Source: Planobispora rosea (GTDB taxonomy: Bacteria > Actinomycetota > Actinomycetes > Streptosporangiales > Streptosporangiaceae). From it: 64,000 nt of DNA. Both the position numbers and the translations under genes were made by a program. Shown here in pieces: positions 50,054 to 58,444 of this stretch; the stretch's first letter is position 1, and each line of letters starts with the position of its first letter. The DNA lies in NCBI RefSeq assembly GCF_014648175.1, contig NZ_BMQP01000013.1, positions 62,001-126,000 on the forward strand, read 5' to 3'. The notes under the pieces were generated by a model. That model made no database searches and had not been told where the DNA came from. It saw nothing but the letters and a program-made list of their open reading frames with translations.

Positions 50054-50511
50054 CGTTCGCGCTCCACCAGCTCCGCGAAGTCGCGCTCGTTGCGCTCGGC
50101 CTGCCGTACGTAGAGCCAGGCCCCGAGCACGAAGAACGGGTAGATCAGCCCGGCCAGCACCGCCCAGGGCAGCGGGATCCCCAGCAACCGGACCTCGCGC
50201 AGCTCCGGCACGAGCAGGAACAGCAGCGGCAACCCGCCGACCACGCAGCCGAGCACCGTGCAGACGAACAGCGCCAGCCGGAACTGGGTGCGGACCAGCG
50301 AGCGCATGTAGACCTCGCCCAGCCGGGTCTGCTCGTCGATCTCCCGGCTGGCCGGGTAGCGGGAGTGACGGGCGGCCGTCGTCCGCGGGCTGGTCACCAC
50401 CTCCCTGCGCGGCCGTTCACTCTCCTTGCGGAGCCACTCACCGCGCGGCCGTTCACTCTCCTTGCGCGGGCGCTCGCTCTCCCTGCGGGGCCGCTCGCGT
50501 TCCCGGCTCAC
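50050..50511 (-). CDS. Small two-helix membrane protein with Arg/Glu-rich repeats (DUF485-like partner)
   Basis: 153 residues from GTG 50511, whose GTGA overlaps the stop of the LytTR gene. The N-terminal ~35 residues are a charged repeat (units of ERPRRES / ERPRKES / ERPRGEW), encoded by imperfect tandem DNA repeats around 50405-50500. The rest has REIDEQTRLGEVYMRSLVRTQFRLALF, two membrane helices (VCTVLGCVVGGLPLLFLLV and PWAVLAGLIYPFFVLGAWLYV) and a charged tail. By position and topology it is the counterpart of the DUF485 protein for the second symporter. The repeats are unusual. Confidence 0.85.
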   Translation of the reverse strand: MSRERERPRRESERPRKESERPRGEWLRKESERPRREVVTSPRTTAARHSRYPASREIDEQTRLGEVYMRSLVRTQFRLALFVCTVLGCVVGGLPLLFLLVPELREVRLLGIPLPWAVLAGLIYPFFVLGAWLYVRQAERNERDFAELVERER

Positions 50512-51269
50512 TCCGCCCGTCCCCTGCGCGCCCGGCGGACCAGCAGGTCGCGCAGCTCGCGCGTGTGGCGGCGGCTGACCGGGATCTCGGTCTCGCCGAT
50601 GCGGACCACGCAACGTCCGGAGTCGATGTGCAGCTCGTCGATGTGCTTGACCGCGACCAGGTGGCTGCGGTGCACCCGGATGAAGCCGGCCGAGGCCCAG
50701 CGCTCCTCCAGCGTCGCCAGCGAGATGCGGACCAGGTGGCTGCCGGTCGCGGTGTGCAGGCGGGCGTAGTCGCCCTGCGCCTCGACGTAGCGGACCTCGG
50801 TGCTGGCCACGAACCGGGTCACGCCGCCGAGTTCGACCGGGATGGTCCCGGGGTCGGTACGGCTCGCGCCGTCGCCGTCCGGCAGCTCGGCCGAGACGCA
50901 CACCCTGCGGATGGCCTCGGCCAGCCGCTCCGGCCGGACCGGCTTGAGCAGGTAGTCCTCCGCCTTGAGCTCGAAGGCGTCCACCGCGTGCTCCTCATAG
51001 GCGGTCACGAAGACCACCCTCGGCGGGTTGGCGAACTGCGACAGCAGCCTACCGAGTACCACCCCGTCCAGGCCGCGCATTCGGATGTCCAGGAAGACCG
51101 CGTCGATCGGCCGCCCGTCGGCGATGGCCCGGTCCAGGGCGCGCAGCGCCGCGGCGCCGTCCCTGGCGAGCGCGACCTCCCCGATGCGGGGATCGACGCG
51201 GAGCAGGTAGGCCAGATCCTCCAGCGCGGGGAGTTCGTCGTCCACCGCCAGGACGCGCAGGCCTGTCAC
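50508..51269 (-). CDS. LytTR-family response regulator
   Basis: 253 residues from GTG 51269 (VTGLRVLAVDDELPALEDL), supported by GGAGGAG five bases upstream; longer in-frame extensions are not preferred. The receiver has VDDE, the phospho-acceptor Asp61 in AVFLDIRMRGLDG and Lys in LLKPVRPERL. The LytTR DNA-binding domain follows (VRYVEAQGDYARLHTATGSHLVRISLATLEERW, FIRVHRSHLVAVKHI, GRCVVRIGETEIPVSRRHTRELR). The matching LytS-type kinase is at 52802, separated by an MFS gene. Together with the downstream symporter it resembles pyruvate-sensing LytS/LytTR systems that switch on carboxylate transporters. Confidence 0.93.
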   Translation of the reverse strand: MTGLRVLAVDDELPALEDLAYLLRVDPRIGEVALARDGAAALRALDRAIADGRPIDAVFLDIRMRGLDGVVLGRLLSQFANPPRVVFVTAYEEHAVDAFELKAEDYLLKPVRPERLAEAIRRVCVSAELPDGDGASRTDPGTIPVELGGVTRFVASTEVRYVEAQGDYARLHTATGSHLVRISLATLEERWASAGFIRVHRSHLVAVKHIDELHIDSGRCVVRIGETEIPVSRRHTRELRDLLVRRARRGRAE

Positions 51270-51325
51270 GCTTACTCCTCCGGGTCCGTTCGCTACCGAG
51301 TCCCTAGAGGGTGATGAACCAGACA

Positions 51326-52621
51326 TCAGGTGTCAACAGTATCCGAGCTGTTCAGCGTGTGCAGCAGGGCCCGGTGACGGTACAGGGTCAGCGCGAGCGG
51401 AACCATGAGCGCCAGCAGCAGGAGCCCTCCGGACACCGCGAGGGTCCGCAGCCCGAACGCGTCGGCGACCAGGCCGCCGGTCAGCGCGCCGAGCGGCATG
51501 AGACCCCACAACAGCGTGCGGATCGCTCCCAGCACCCGGCCGAACAGGTGCGCCGGGACCAGGGCCTGGCGCACCGACATGATCAGCACGTTCCACACCA
51601 TGATCGATCCGACGCTGACCGTCAGTGCGGCCGCCGTCGCCACCGGGTACGGCAGGGCCCCGATGACGACGAAGCAGAGCGCCGGGATCGTCAGCGCGAC
51701 ACTCATGACCGCGGCCCGCGGCCACATGCGGACGAGCACCGGCACGACCAGCCCGCCCACCATGCCGCCGATCCCGGAGACCAGCACGAACACACCGAAC
51801 GCGGCGGCGGGCAGCCCCAGCACCTCCGTCACGAACAGCACCATCACCGCCATGATGCCCTGGAACACCGCGCCCATCAGGGCCCCGATCACGGTGAGCC
51901 CGCGTAGCAGCCGGTGGTTCCAGAGCCAGCGCACGCCCTCGGCCATCTCCGCGCGCAGGCTCGCGGGCCGCTCGGTCTCCGTCTCGGCCCGGTAGCGGCC
52001 GGGCAGGAAGAGCAGGAGCACCCCGGCCAGCAGGAAGAGCAGCGAGTTCGCCAGGAACGGCAGCGCGGCGGCGGCCACGAACAGCGCGCTGGCCAGCGGG
52101 GCGCCGAGGAAGTTGTCGGCCACGACGCCCGCGGCCTCGACCCGGCCGTTGGCTTTCTCCAGCTGGTCACGCCGGACCACCACAGGCGTCACGGAGTGCA
52201 CCGCGCCGTCGTAGACGGTTTCGACGGCGCCGAGTGCGAAGGCGGCGGCGTAGAGCATCCACAGCGCCGCCTGATCGGCCAGCACCGCCACCGCGAGCAT
52301 CCCCACGATCACGGTCCGGGTGAGCTGCGCGGCGATCATCGCCCGGCGCCGGTCGACCCGGTCCACCAGGGTGCCGCTGACGATCGCGAACAGCAGCCAC
52401 GGCAGGAAGGTGAGCGACGTCAGCGCCGAGACGAGCACGGGGTCCCGGGTGAGGGTCACCGCCAGCAGCGGCAGGGCCACCCGGCCGACGCCGTCGCTCA
52501 GGTTGGAGACGGTGCTGGAGGAGAAAAGCGTCCAGAACCGCCGTCCCAGCCCCCGTGGGGCCGGGGTCGCGCTCTTCGGGTCGGTCGCGGGGTCCGGGGC
52601 GTCCGTACGGCCGAGACTCAT
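51326..52621 (-). CDS. MFS transporter, enterobactin-exporter/macrolide-efflux type
   Basis: 431 residues from ATG 52621 (MSLGRTDAPDPATDP), with GGAGG before it. About 11-12 membrane helices; LSDGVGRVALPLLAVTLTRDPVLVSALTSLTFLPWLLFAIVSGTLVDRVDRRRAM holds the motif A equivalent of this subgroup, and NGRVEAAGVVADNFLGAPLAS is another landmark. It likely exports a drug or siderophore. It sits between the LytTR regulator and its likely kinase, breaking the usual pair, and has its own promoter region (52622-52801). Confidence 0.9.
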   Translation of the reverse strand: MSLGRTDAPDPATDPKSATPAPRGLGRRFWTLFSSSTVSNLSDGVGRVALPLLAVTLTRDPVLVSALTSLTFLPWLLFAIVSGTLVDRVDRRRAMIAAQLTRTVIVGMLAVAVLADQAALWMLYAAAFALGAVETVYDGAVHSVTPVVVRRDQLEKANGRVEAAGVVADNFLGAPLASALFVAAAALPFLANSLLFLLAGVLLLFLPGRYRAETETERPASLRAEMAEGVRWLWNHRLLRGLTVIGALMGAVFQGIMAVMVLFVTEVLGLPAAAFGVFVLVSGIGGMVGGLVVPVLVRMWPRAAVMSVALTIPALCFVVIGALPYPVATAAALTVSVGSIMVWNVLIMSVRQALVPAHLFGRVLGAIRTLLWGLMPLGALTGGLVADAFGLRTLAVSGGLLLLALMVPLALTLYRHRALLHTLNSSDTVDT

Positions 52622-52801
52622 GATCCTCCAGGGGGCGGCAGGCACACGACAGGACAGCGGTCCTTCACATGACTTCCGATCTTCACAGGACTTCATGAAA
52701 GTTGTACAGCCCCTCCGGCGCTCCATTGACGTCACGGCCGCAGGCGCGGGATCACCGCGGACCGGCGGGCGCACGGGCCCGCCGGATGCCGACGGGGCCG
52801 G

Positions 52802-53998
52802 TCAGCGGGCGGAGACGCCGGGGCGGTACTTGGGCAGCCGGACGCTGACCTTCGTCCCCGCTCCCTTCCCGGTCTCCACCACCAGGCCGTACTCGTCGCC
52901 GTAGACCTGCCGCAGCCGCTCGTCCACGTTGGCCAGGCCCACTCCCCCGGTCCCGGACCGCTCGTCGGCGTCCCCGGCCAGGATGCGGCGGAGCCGGTCG
53001 GGGTCCATGCCGACCCCGTCGTCCTCGACGCCGATCCGGCACTCGGACCCGGCGTCCTCGGCGACGATGGAGATGCGGCCGACGCCGGGCTTGCTCTCCA
53101 GGCCGTGCCGTACCGCGTTCTCCACCAGGGGCTGCAGGCACAGGAACGGCACCGCCACGGCGAGGACCTCCGGCGCGATCCGGAGCGTGACCTGGAGCTG
53201 GTCGCCGAAGCGGGCGCGCTCCAGGGTGAGGTAGCGGTCGATGGAGCGCAGCTCCTCGGCGAGCGTGGTGAACTCCCCGTGCTGGCGGAAGGAGTAGCGG
53301 GTGAAGTCGGCGAAGTCCAGCAGCAGCTCGCGGGAGCGGTCCGGGTCGGAGCGGACGAAGCTCGCGATCGTGGTCAGCGAGTTGTAGATGAAATGCGGGG
53401 AGATCTGCGCGCGCAGGGCCCGCATCTCGGCCTCCATCAGCCGGGTCCGGGAGCGGTCCAGCTCGGCGAGCTCCAGCTGGGAGTCCACCCAGCGGGCCAC
53501 CTCGTGGGCGGCCCGCACCAGGCCCGCCGAGGCGTTGCCGCCGTAGGCGGCCAGCGAGCCGACCACCCGGCCGTCGGTGGTCAGCGGCACCACGACCGCG
53601 TACCGGATCGGGCACTCGGGCAGGTCGCACGAGACGGCCTCCGGTCCCAGCACCTGGGTGCGGCCGTCGGCGAGGGTGCGGGCGGCGTTGGCGAACGCCT
53701 CGTGGGCGTGGTGGTCGCCCTCGCCGTCGTAGACCAGCAGCCCCTGCTCGTCGGTGATCGCCAGGGCCGGGGAGCCGAGCAGCGCGCGCAGGTGCCGGGA
53801 GGCCTTCTGCGCGCCGGCCTCGGTCAGCCCGGCCCGCAACGGCGGCGCGGCGAGCGAGGCGGTGTGCAGGGTCTCGAACGTGGCCCGCTCGGCCGGGCTG
53901 CTGCCCAGGTCCCGCCGCCCGTGCAGCACCCGCCACAGCACCAGGGCGGGAACGCCGACGAGGACGACGACCAGGAGCACGGCGACGACGGGTTCCAC
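52802..53998 (-). CDS. LytS-type sensor histidine kinase with GAF domain
   Basis: 398 residues. One N-terminal membrane helix (VVAVLLVVVLVGVPALVLW), a GAF-like domain at ~55-175 (ALAITDEQGLLVYDGEGD, CDLPECPIRYAVVVPLTTDGRVVGSLAAYGG), then the His_kinase motif ALRAQISPHFIYNSLTTIASFV with His202, and an ATPase domain with LQPLVENAVRHG, EDDGVGMD and GTGGVGLANVDERL. It differs from E. coli-type LytS in having one helix instead of a multi-helix LYT domain, so the ligand is probably sensed inside the cell by the GAF domain. Expected partner: the LytTR regulator at 50508-51269. Confidence 0.92.
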   Translation of the reverse strand: MEPVVAVLLVVVLVGVPALVLWRVLHGRRDLGSSPAERATFETLHTASLAAPPLRAGLTEAGAQKASRHLRALLGSPALAITDEQGLLVYDGEGDHHAHEAFANAARTLADGRTQVLGPEAVSCDLPECPIRYAVVVPLTTDGRVVGSLAAYGGNASAGLVRAAHEVARWVDSQLELAELDRSRTRLMEAEMRALRAQISPHFIYNSLTTIASFVRSDPDRSRELLLDFADFTRYSFRQHGEFTTLAEELRSIDRYLTLERARFGDQLQVTLRIAPEVLAVAVPFLCLQPLVENAVRHGLESKPGVGRISIVAEDAGSECRIGVEDDGVGMDPDRLRRILAGDADERSGTGGVGLANVDERLRQVYGDEYGLVVETGKGAGTKVSVRLPKYRPGVSAR

Positions 53999-54064
53999 GC
54001 TCCGGACCTTATCCGCTCACCCCCCGATCCCGGGGCCGCGCCCCGCCGCCGTGGAGGCCGGCTT

Positions 54065-54089
54065 CCGGCCGGAGTCCCGCTCCGGCCGG
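54065..54089 (-). terminator. Hairpin after the acyl-CoA dehydrogenase gene
   Basis: CCGGCCGGAG (54065-54074) and CTCCGGCCGG (54080-54089) are perfect ten-base arms with a five-base loop, 9 bp past the stop of the minus-strand gene and before the divergent kinase promoter region. Confidence 0.8.
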
Positions 54090-54097
54090 GAACCGGA

Positions 54098-55261
54098 TCA
54101 CCAGCCGACCTTGGCCGCCTCCGAGATGAGGGCTCTGGCGATGACCATCCGCTGCACGTCGTTGGTGCCCTCGCCGATGGCCATGAGCGGCGCGTCGCGG
54201 TAGAGACGCTCGACCACGAACTCCTGGGAGTAGCCGTAGCCGCCGTGGACGCGCATGGCCTCCATCGTGGTGCGCAGCGCGACCTCCGAGGCGAAGTACT
54301 TGGCCATCGCGGCCTCGGCGTTCACCGCGCCCGCCTCCGAGCGGACGGCCGCCCAGTAGGTCAGCAGCCGGGCCGCCTGGATCTCGGTGGCCATGTCGGC
54401 GAGCTTGAGCTGGATCGCCTGGAAGTCGGAGATGGGCTTGCCGAAGGCGTGCCGCTCGCGGGCGTAGTTCAGCGCGGCGTCGTAGGCGCACTGGGAGACG
54501 CCGACGGCGCGGGCGGCGATGTTGACCCGGCCCAGCTCCAAGGCGGACAGGGCCTGCTGCATCCCCCTGCCCTCGACCCCGCCGAGCAGGTTCGCCACCG
54601 GCACCCGTACGTCCACCAGGGAGATCTCGCAGGTCTCGGTGCCCTTGTAGCCGAGCTTGGGCAGGTCCCGGCTGACGGTGTAGCCGGGGGTCCCGGCCTC
54701 GACGAGGAGCAGGGACATGCCCCGGTGGGCGGGCTCGGCGATCGAGGTCTTGACCAGGACGGGCATCGGGTCGGCGTGACGGGCGTTGGTGATCCACGTC
54801 TTGGTTCCGTTGATCACATAGTGGTCGCCGTCGCGAACCGCCCGGGTCCGGATGCCCTGCAGGTCCGTTCCCGCGCCCGGCTCGGTCAGCGCGATGCCGG
54901 TACGGCGGGCGCCGGTGGCCAGGTCCGGCAGGTAGGCCTTCTTCTGCTCCTCGGTCCCGTGCCGGGCGATCATCCACGCGGCCAGCGAGTGCGAGCCGAG
55001 CACCCCGGCCACGCCCATCCAGCCCCGCGCGATCTCCTCGAAGACCAGCGCGAACGAGACCCGGTCCAGCGCCAGCCCGCCGTACTCCTCCGGGACCGTC
55101 ATCCCGAACAGCCCGAGCTCCTTGAACCGCTCGACGATCTCGGTGGGGTAGCGGCCGGTCCGCTCCCACTCCGGGGCGACCGGCACGATCTCGGAGTCGA
55201 CGAACTCCCGCAGGGTCTGGCGGAACATGCGCTGCTCGTCGTTCAACTCGAAGTCCACCAC
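54098..55261 (-). CDS. Acyl-CoA dehydrogenase
   Basis: 387 residues, standard length. FAD/acyl-binding motifs include GIALTEPGAGTDLQGI, INGTKTWITNARHAD, LGYKGTETCEISLVDVRVP, RHAFGKPISDFQAIQLKLADM and the C-terminal MRVHGGYGYSQEFVVERLYRDA, with the catalytic-base Glu in IGEGTNDVQ. It introduces a 2,3-double bond into acyl-CoA. The gene is 9 bp downstream of a MaoC hydratase gene in the same operon, giving two consecutive steps of a short beta-oxidation-like route, perhaps for a branched or dicarboxylic acyl-CoA. Confidence 0.95.
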   Translation of the reverse strand: MVDFELNDEQRMFRQTLREFVDSEIVPVAPEWERTGRYPTEIVERFKELGLFGMTVPEEYGGLALDRVSFALVFEEIARGWMGVAGVLGSHSLAAWMIARHGTEEQKKAYLPDLATGARRTGIALTEPGAGTDLQGIRTRAVRDGDHYVINGTKTWITNARHADPMPVLVKTSIAEPAHRGMSLLLVEAGTPGYTVSRDLPKLGYKGTETCEISLVDVRVPVANLLGGVEGRGMQQALSALELGRVNIAARAVGVSQCAYDAALNYARERHAFGKPISDFQAIQLKLADMATEIQAARLLTYWAAVRSEAGAVNAEAAMAKYFASEVALRTTMEAMRVHGGYGYSQEFVVERLYRDAPLMAIGEGTNDVQRMVIARALISEAAKVGW

Positions 55262-55270
55262 TGGGTCCTT

Positions 55271-55768
55271 TCAGCCACGGGGGGTGGGGCGTCCCGGCTG
55301 GTCGCCGCGTTCCTTCAGGTAGGCCTCCGTCGGAACCATCACCCTGCGGCGGAAGACGCAGACCAGGGTGCCGTCCTGCTTGTAGCCCCTGGTCTCCACC
55401 AGGACGATGCCGCGGTCTTCCTTCGAGGCCGATCTCCTCTTCTCCAGTACGGTCGTCTCGCCGTAGATCGTGTCCCCGTGGAACGTGGGGGCGACGTGCC
55501 TGAGCGACTCGATCTCAAGATTCGCGATCGCCCTCCCGGAGACGTCCGGGACGGACATGCCGACCAGCAGGGAGTAGACGTAGTTGCCGACGACGAGGTT
55601 CCGGCCGTGGTCCGTGGTCGCCGAGTAGTTGTCGTCCAGGTGGACGGGGTGGTGGTTCATGGTCAGGAGACAGAACAGGTGGTTGTCGTACTCCGTCACC
55701 GTCTTGCCGGGCCAGTGCCTGTAGACCGCGCCGACCTCGAACTCCTCATAGGTGCGCCCGAACTGCAT
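55271..55768 (-). CDS. MaoC-family (R)-specific hydratase
   Basis: 165 residues. The hot-dog fold hydratase motif is seen in LTMNHHPVHLDDNYSATTDHGRNLVVGNYVYSLLVGM, with the catalytic Asp/His pair (HLDD), and VAPTFHGDTIYGETTVLEKR as second strand block. This length and the opening GRTYEEFEVGAVYRHWPGKTVTEYDN match MaoC proteins acting with acyl-CoA dehydrogenases on mesaconyl- or crotonyl-type thioesters. First gene of the operon. Confidence 0.92.
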   Translation of the reverse strand: MQFGRTYEEFEVGAVYRHWPGKTVTEYDNHLFCLLTMNHHPVHLDDNYSATTDHGRNLVVGNYVYSLLVGMSVPDVSGRAIANLEIESLRHVAPTFHGDTIYGETTVLEKRRSASKEDRGIVLVETRGYKQDGTLVCVFRRRVMVPTEAYLKERGDQPGRPTPRG

Positions 55769-55986
55769 GCCTTCCCCTCCGCCGTGGGGCCACGCGCCGC
55801 CCGGCGCTTCGGCCGCACGGACTGGAACATTGTTCCACCGGAAGGACGTTACCCTGCGCCGTCCGGCGCGGTCTACAACGAGGCCGCCCGCGCCGGGGCC
55901 GGCGGGGCGTCACCCTTGCTCCGGGAGGTGGATGACGCCCCGACCCGCTCACCAGGTCTTCATCTGCGTGAAGCCACGACGGCCGC

Positions 55987-57192
55987 CTACGTCAGCACGC
56001 CGACCGGGACCGGGATCGACTGGTCTCCGGCCTTCCCGGGTTCCCGGCCCAGCCGCCTGACCGGCTTGATCAACAGCAGTGCCGCCACCACGCCGACCGC
56101 CACCAGAGCCGATCCCAGCATGAAGGCGCGCGGTTCGACCAGCGCGGTGACCGGACCGGCCAGCGCCTGGCCGACCGCCATGCCCGCGACCGACCCGGCC
56201 ACCTGGTAGGCGTTGACCCGGTTCAGCACGTCCGGCGCGACCTGCGTCTGCACGCTGGTCGACCACATCACCGACCAGAACGCCCACGCGCACCCCCCGA
56301 GCAGGTGCCCGGCCATCAGCAGCGGCAGCGGCAGCCCCAGCGCGACCGTCAGCGGCACCGCCACGTACCCGCTCAGCGCCACCGCCCCGGCCGCCAGCGG
56401 CCTGCGCGGCCTGAGCCTGATCGCCACCAGCCCGCCCAGCACCGTGCCGAGGCCGAGCGCCGCCATCACCCAGCCGTAGTCGGCTCCGATGACCTGCGAC
56501 GACAGCGGCACGTACGGCCCGACCACCAGAACGCCCCAGAAGACCCAGACCAGGATGACCGACCACATCCAGTTCCTGGCCCTGAACTCCTGCCAGCCCC
56601 TGCGCAGGTCGCTCAGCACGTCGGAGGGCTCCGGCATGGGGACGGCGACCCGCACCAGCAGCAGGCACACGCCGCTGACCAGGAAGGTCGCGGCGTCCAC
56701 CGTGTAGACGACGACCGGCCCGGCGACGACGATGAGGACTCCGGCCAGTGCGGGACCCGCCAGATGGGTGACCGCCTCGGCGATCTTCAGCGTCGCGTTG
56801 GCCCGCTGCGGATCACCGGCGACCAGGGGGACCATGCCGTTGACGCCCGGTTCGAACACCCCGGCGGCCATGCCCGACAGGAACGCCGTCACCAGCAACA
56901 GGGCGTACGGCGGAGCGCCGTCCAGGAAGGCGACGGCCACGACCCCCTGGGTGACGACTCTGACCGCGTCCGCGCCGATCATCAGGCGCCGGGCGCCGAT
57001 CCTGTCGGCGACGACTCCGCCGAACAACATGACCAGCACGGCCGACGCGGTCCAGAGCGCGAGCACGTAGCCGACGCCCGCGATCCCATAGACCTCCCCG
57101 ATCGCCAGCGCCGAGGCGACGGGCATCATCGCGTCACCGAGCAGCGAGATCGTGCGGGCCCCGAAATAGAGGGTGAAGTTCCTCGTCCACAT
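55987..57192 (-). CDS. MFS transporter
   Basis: 401 residues from ATG 57192 (MWTRNFTLYFGARTISLLGDAMMP). About 12 membrane helices; the motif A region is LFGGVVADRIGARRLMIGADAVRV, and the protein belongs to the same broad exporter group as the MFS gene at 51326. It is divergent from a GlxA-type regulator (start 57265) with 72 bp between the starts and an imperfect dyad there, so regulation by that protein is plausible. Substrate unknown. Confidence 0.9.
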   Translation of the reverse strand: MWTRNFTLYFGARTISLLGDAMMPVASALAIGEVYGIAGVGYVLALWTASAVLVMLFGGVVADRIGARRLMIGADAVRVVTQGVVAVAFLDGAPPYALLLVTAFLSGMAAGVFEPGVNGMVPLVAGDPQRANATLKIAEAVTHLAGPALAGVLIVVAGPVVVYTVDAATFLVSGVCLLLVRVAVPMPEPSDVLSDLRRGWQEFRARNWMWSVILVWVFWGVLVVGPYVPLSSQVIGADYGWVMAALGLGTVLGGLVAIRLRPRRPLAAGAVALSGYVAVPLTVALGLPLPLLMAGHLLGGCAWAFWSVMWSTSVQTQVAPDVLNRVNAYQVAGSVAGMAVGQALAGPVTALVEPRAFMLGSALVAVGVVAALLLIKPVRRLGREPGKAGDQSIPVPVGVLT

Positions 57193-57235
57193 GAACCCCA
57201 ATTCTGAATTTTTCCAGATCAGAGCGCCGGTGTCT

Positions 57236-57251
57236 CAAATGACATCATTGG
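57236..57251. promoter_or_regulatory. Imperfect dyad between MFS and GlxA-type regulator
   Basis: CAAATGA (57236-57242), CA, TCATTGG (57245-57251): seven-base arms with one mismatch around a two-base centre, 14 bp before the regulator start and 44 bp from the MFS start. Confidence 0.45.
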
Positions 57252-57264
57252 GTACATTCGCGCC

Positions 57265-58236
57265 ATGCCCTCGTCCCACCCGGAAACGCCCCCAGACCCC
57301 CCCGGCCCGCATCGCGTGGTCGCCCTGGTCGCCCCGGAGCAGGAGCTCTACCCGATCACCTCCGCCGCGGCCGTCTTCGGCTACCACGGCCCGGACATCG
57401 CCCGGCACTACAGCTTCAGCCTGTGCGCCGAGCAGCCCGGCTCCCTGCCCACCACCCTCGGCGGCCCCATTCAGGTGGACCGCGGCCTGGAAGCCCTCGA
57501 CGACGCCGACACCGTGTTCATCGCGAGCTGGACCCTCATCCCCTCGCCCGCCGTACTGCACACGGTGTCCCGTGCCCATGCCCGGGGGGCCCGCATCGTC
57601 GCCGTCTGGGCCGGGATCTTCGTCCCCGCCGCCCTGGGCCTCCTGGACGGCCGCCGCGCCTCCGTCCACTGGGAACTGTCCGCCGAACTCGCCGCCCGCC
57701 ACCCCCGCGTCATCCCCGACGACACCGTCATCTACGTCGATCACGGCGACGTCGCCACCGCCGGGGCCTCGGCCGCCACCCTCGACCTCTGCCTCCACCA
57801 GGTTCTCCAGGAGCATGGCGCGGCCCACGCCATGCGCATCGGCCGTCAGCTCGCCGCCGGGCCGCACCGCGAGGGCTGCCAGCGGCAGTACCCTCCGCTG
57901 CCCACCACCGGCCCCATGCCGGACTCCCTGGCCCCCCTGCTCGAATGGCTCCTGTCGCACCTGCCCGACCAGATCACCGTCGAGGACATGGCCGCCTACT
58001 CGGGCGTCTCCCCCCGCACCCTCACCCGCCAGTTCACCGACCAGCTCGGCGTCCCACCCGCCCGCTGGCTGCTGGAACGCCGCCTGGCCGCCGCCCGCGC
58101 CCTGCTGGAGGAGACCGACCTGCCCGTCGAGACCATCGCCGTCCGCGTCGGCCTCTCCTCGGCGGTCAACCTCCGCCGCCGCTTCCACACCGCCCTGCGC
58201 ACCACCCCGGCCGCCTACCGCCGCTCCTTCCACTGA
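57265..58236 (+). CDS. GlxA-family AraC-type transcriptional regulator
   Basis: 323 residues. Residues ~17-190 are a DJ-1/PfpI-like amidotransferase domain (VVALVAPEQELYPITSAAAVFGYHG, DTVFIASW, IVAVWAGIFVPAALGLLDGRRASVHWE, TAGASAATLDLCLHQV). The cysteine usually seen in the nucleophile-elbow position (VCTGAFVLA) is replaced by Trp, as often happens in these non-enzymatic sensors. The C-terminal AraC domain has two helix-turn-helices (ITVEDMAAYSGVSPRTLTRQFTDQLGV and LPVETIAVRVGLSSAVNLRRRFHTAL). Likely controls the divergent MFS gene. Confidence 0.92.
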   Translation: MPSSHPETPPDPPGPHRVVALVAPEQELYPITSAAAVFGYHGPDIARHYSFSLCAEQPGSLPTTLGGPIQVDRGLEALDDADTVFIASWTLIPSPAVLHTVSRAHARGARIVAVWAGIFVPAALGLLDGRRASVHWELSAELAARHPRVIPDDTVIYVDHGDVATAGASAATLDLCLHQVLQEHGAAHAMRIGRQLAAGPHREGCQRQYPPLPTTGPMPDSLAPLLEWLLSHLPDQITVEDMAAYSGVSPRTLTRQFTDQLGVPPARWLLERRLAAARALLEETDLPVETIAVRVGLSSAVNLRRRFHTALRTTPAAYRRSFH

Positions 58237-58332
58237 AGGTGCCGCGCGATTCCGCCACGGTCACGACCGGTGGCGGAACCCGACGCCGGCCGGCAGATCA
58301 CCGCACCGCCGACGGCCGGTGCGGGCAGAACC

Positions 58333-58368
58333 GAGCCCGGTCCGGCGGAATTCCGCCGGACCGGGCTC
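58333..58368. terminator. Perfect 36-bp palindrome between convergent genes
   Basis: The arm starting GAGCCCGGTCCGGCGGAA (58333-58350) is followed with no spacer by its exact reverse complement (58351-58368); GAATTC is at the centre. It lies between the stops of the GlxA-type gene and the DUF3618 gene, so a bidirectional terminator is the simplest role. Confidence 0.85.
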
Positions 58369-58444
58369 AGAGGCGCTCTTATCGGTTCTCCGGTTCTCCG
58401 GGCGAACCCTCCCTCTTCCTCCGGCGGGCCTTCCGATCCGCCAC

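Noticed and set aside
53105..56209. 1034-codon plus-strand ORF
   Set aside because: Runs antisense through the LytS kinase, acyl-CoA dehydrogenase, MaoC and part of the MFS gene, all with intact motifs; a shadow frame despite its length.
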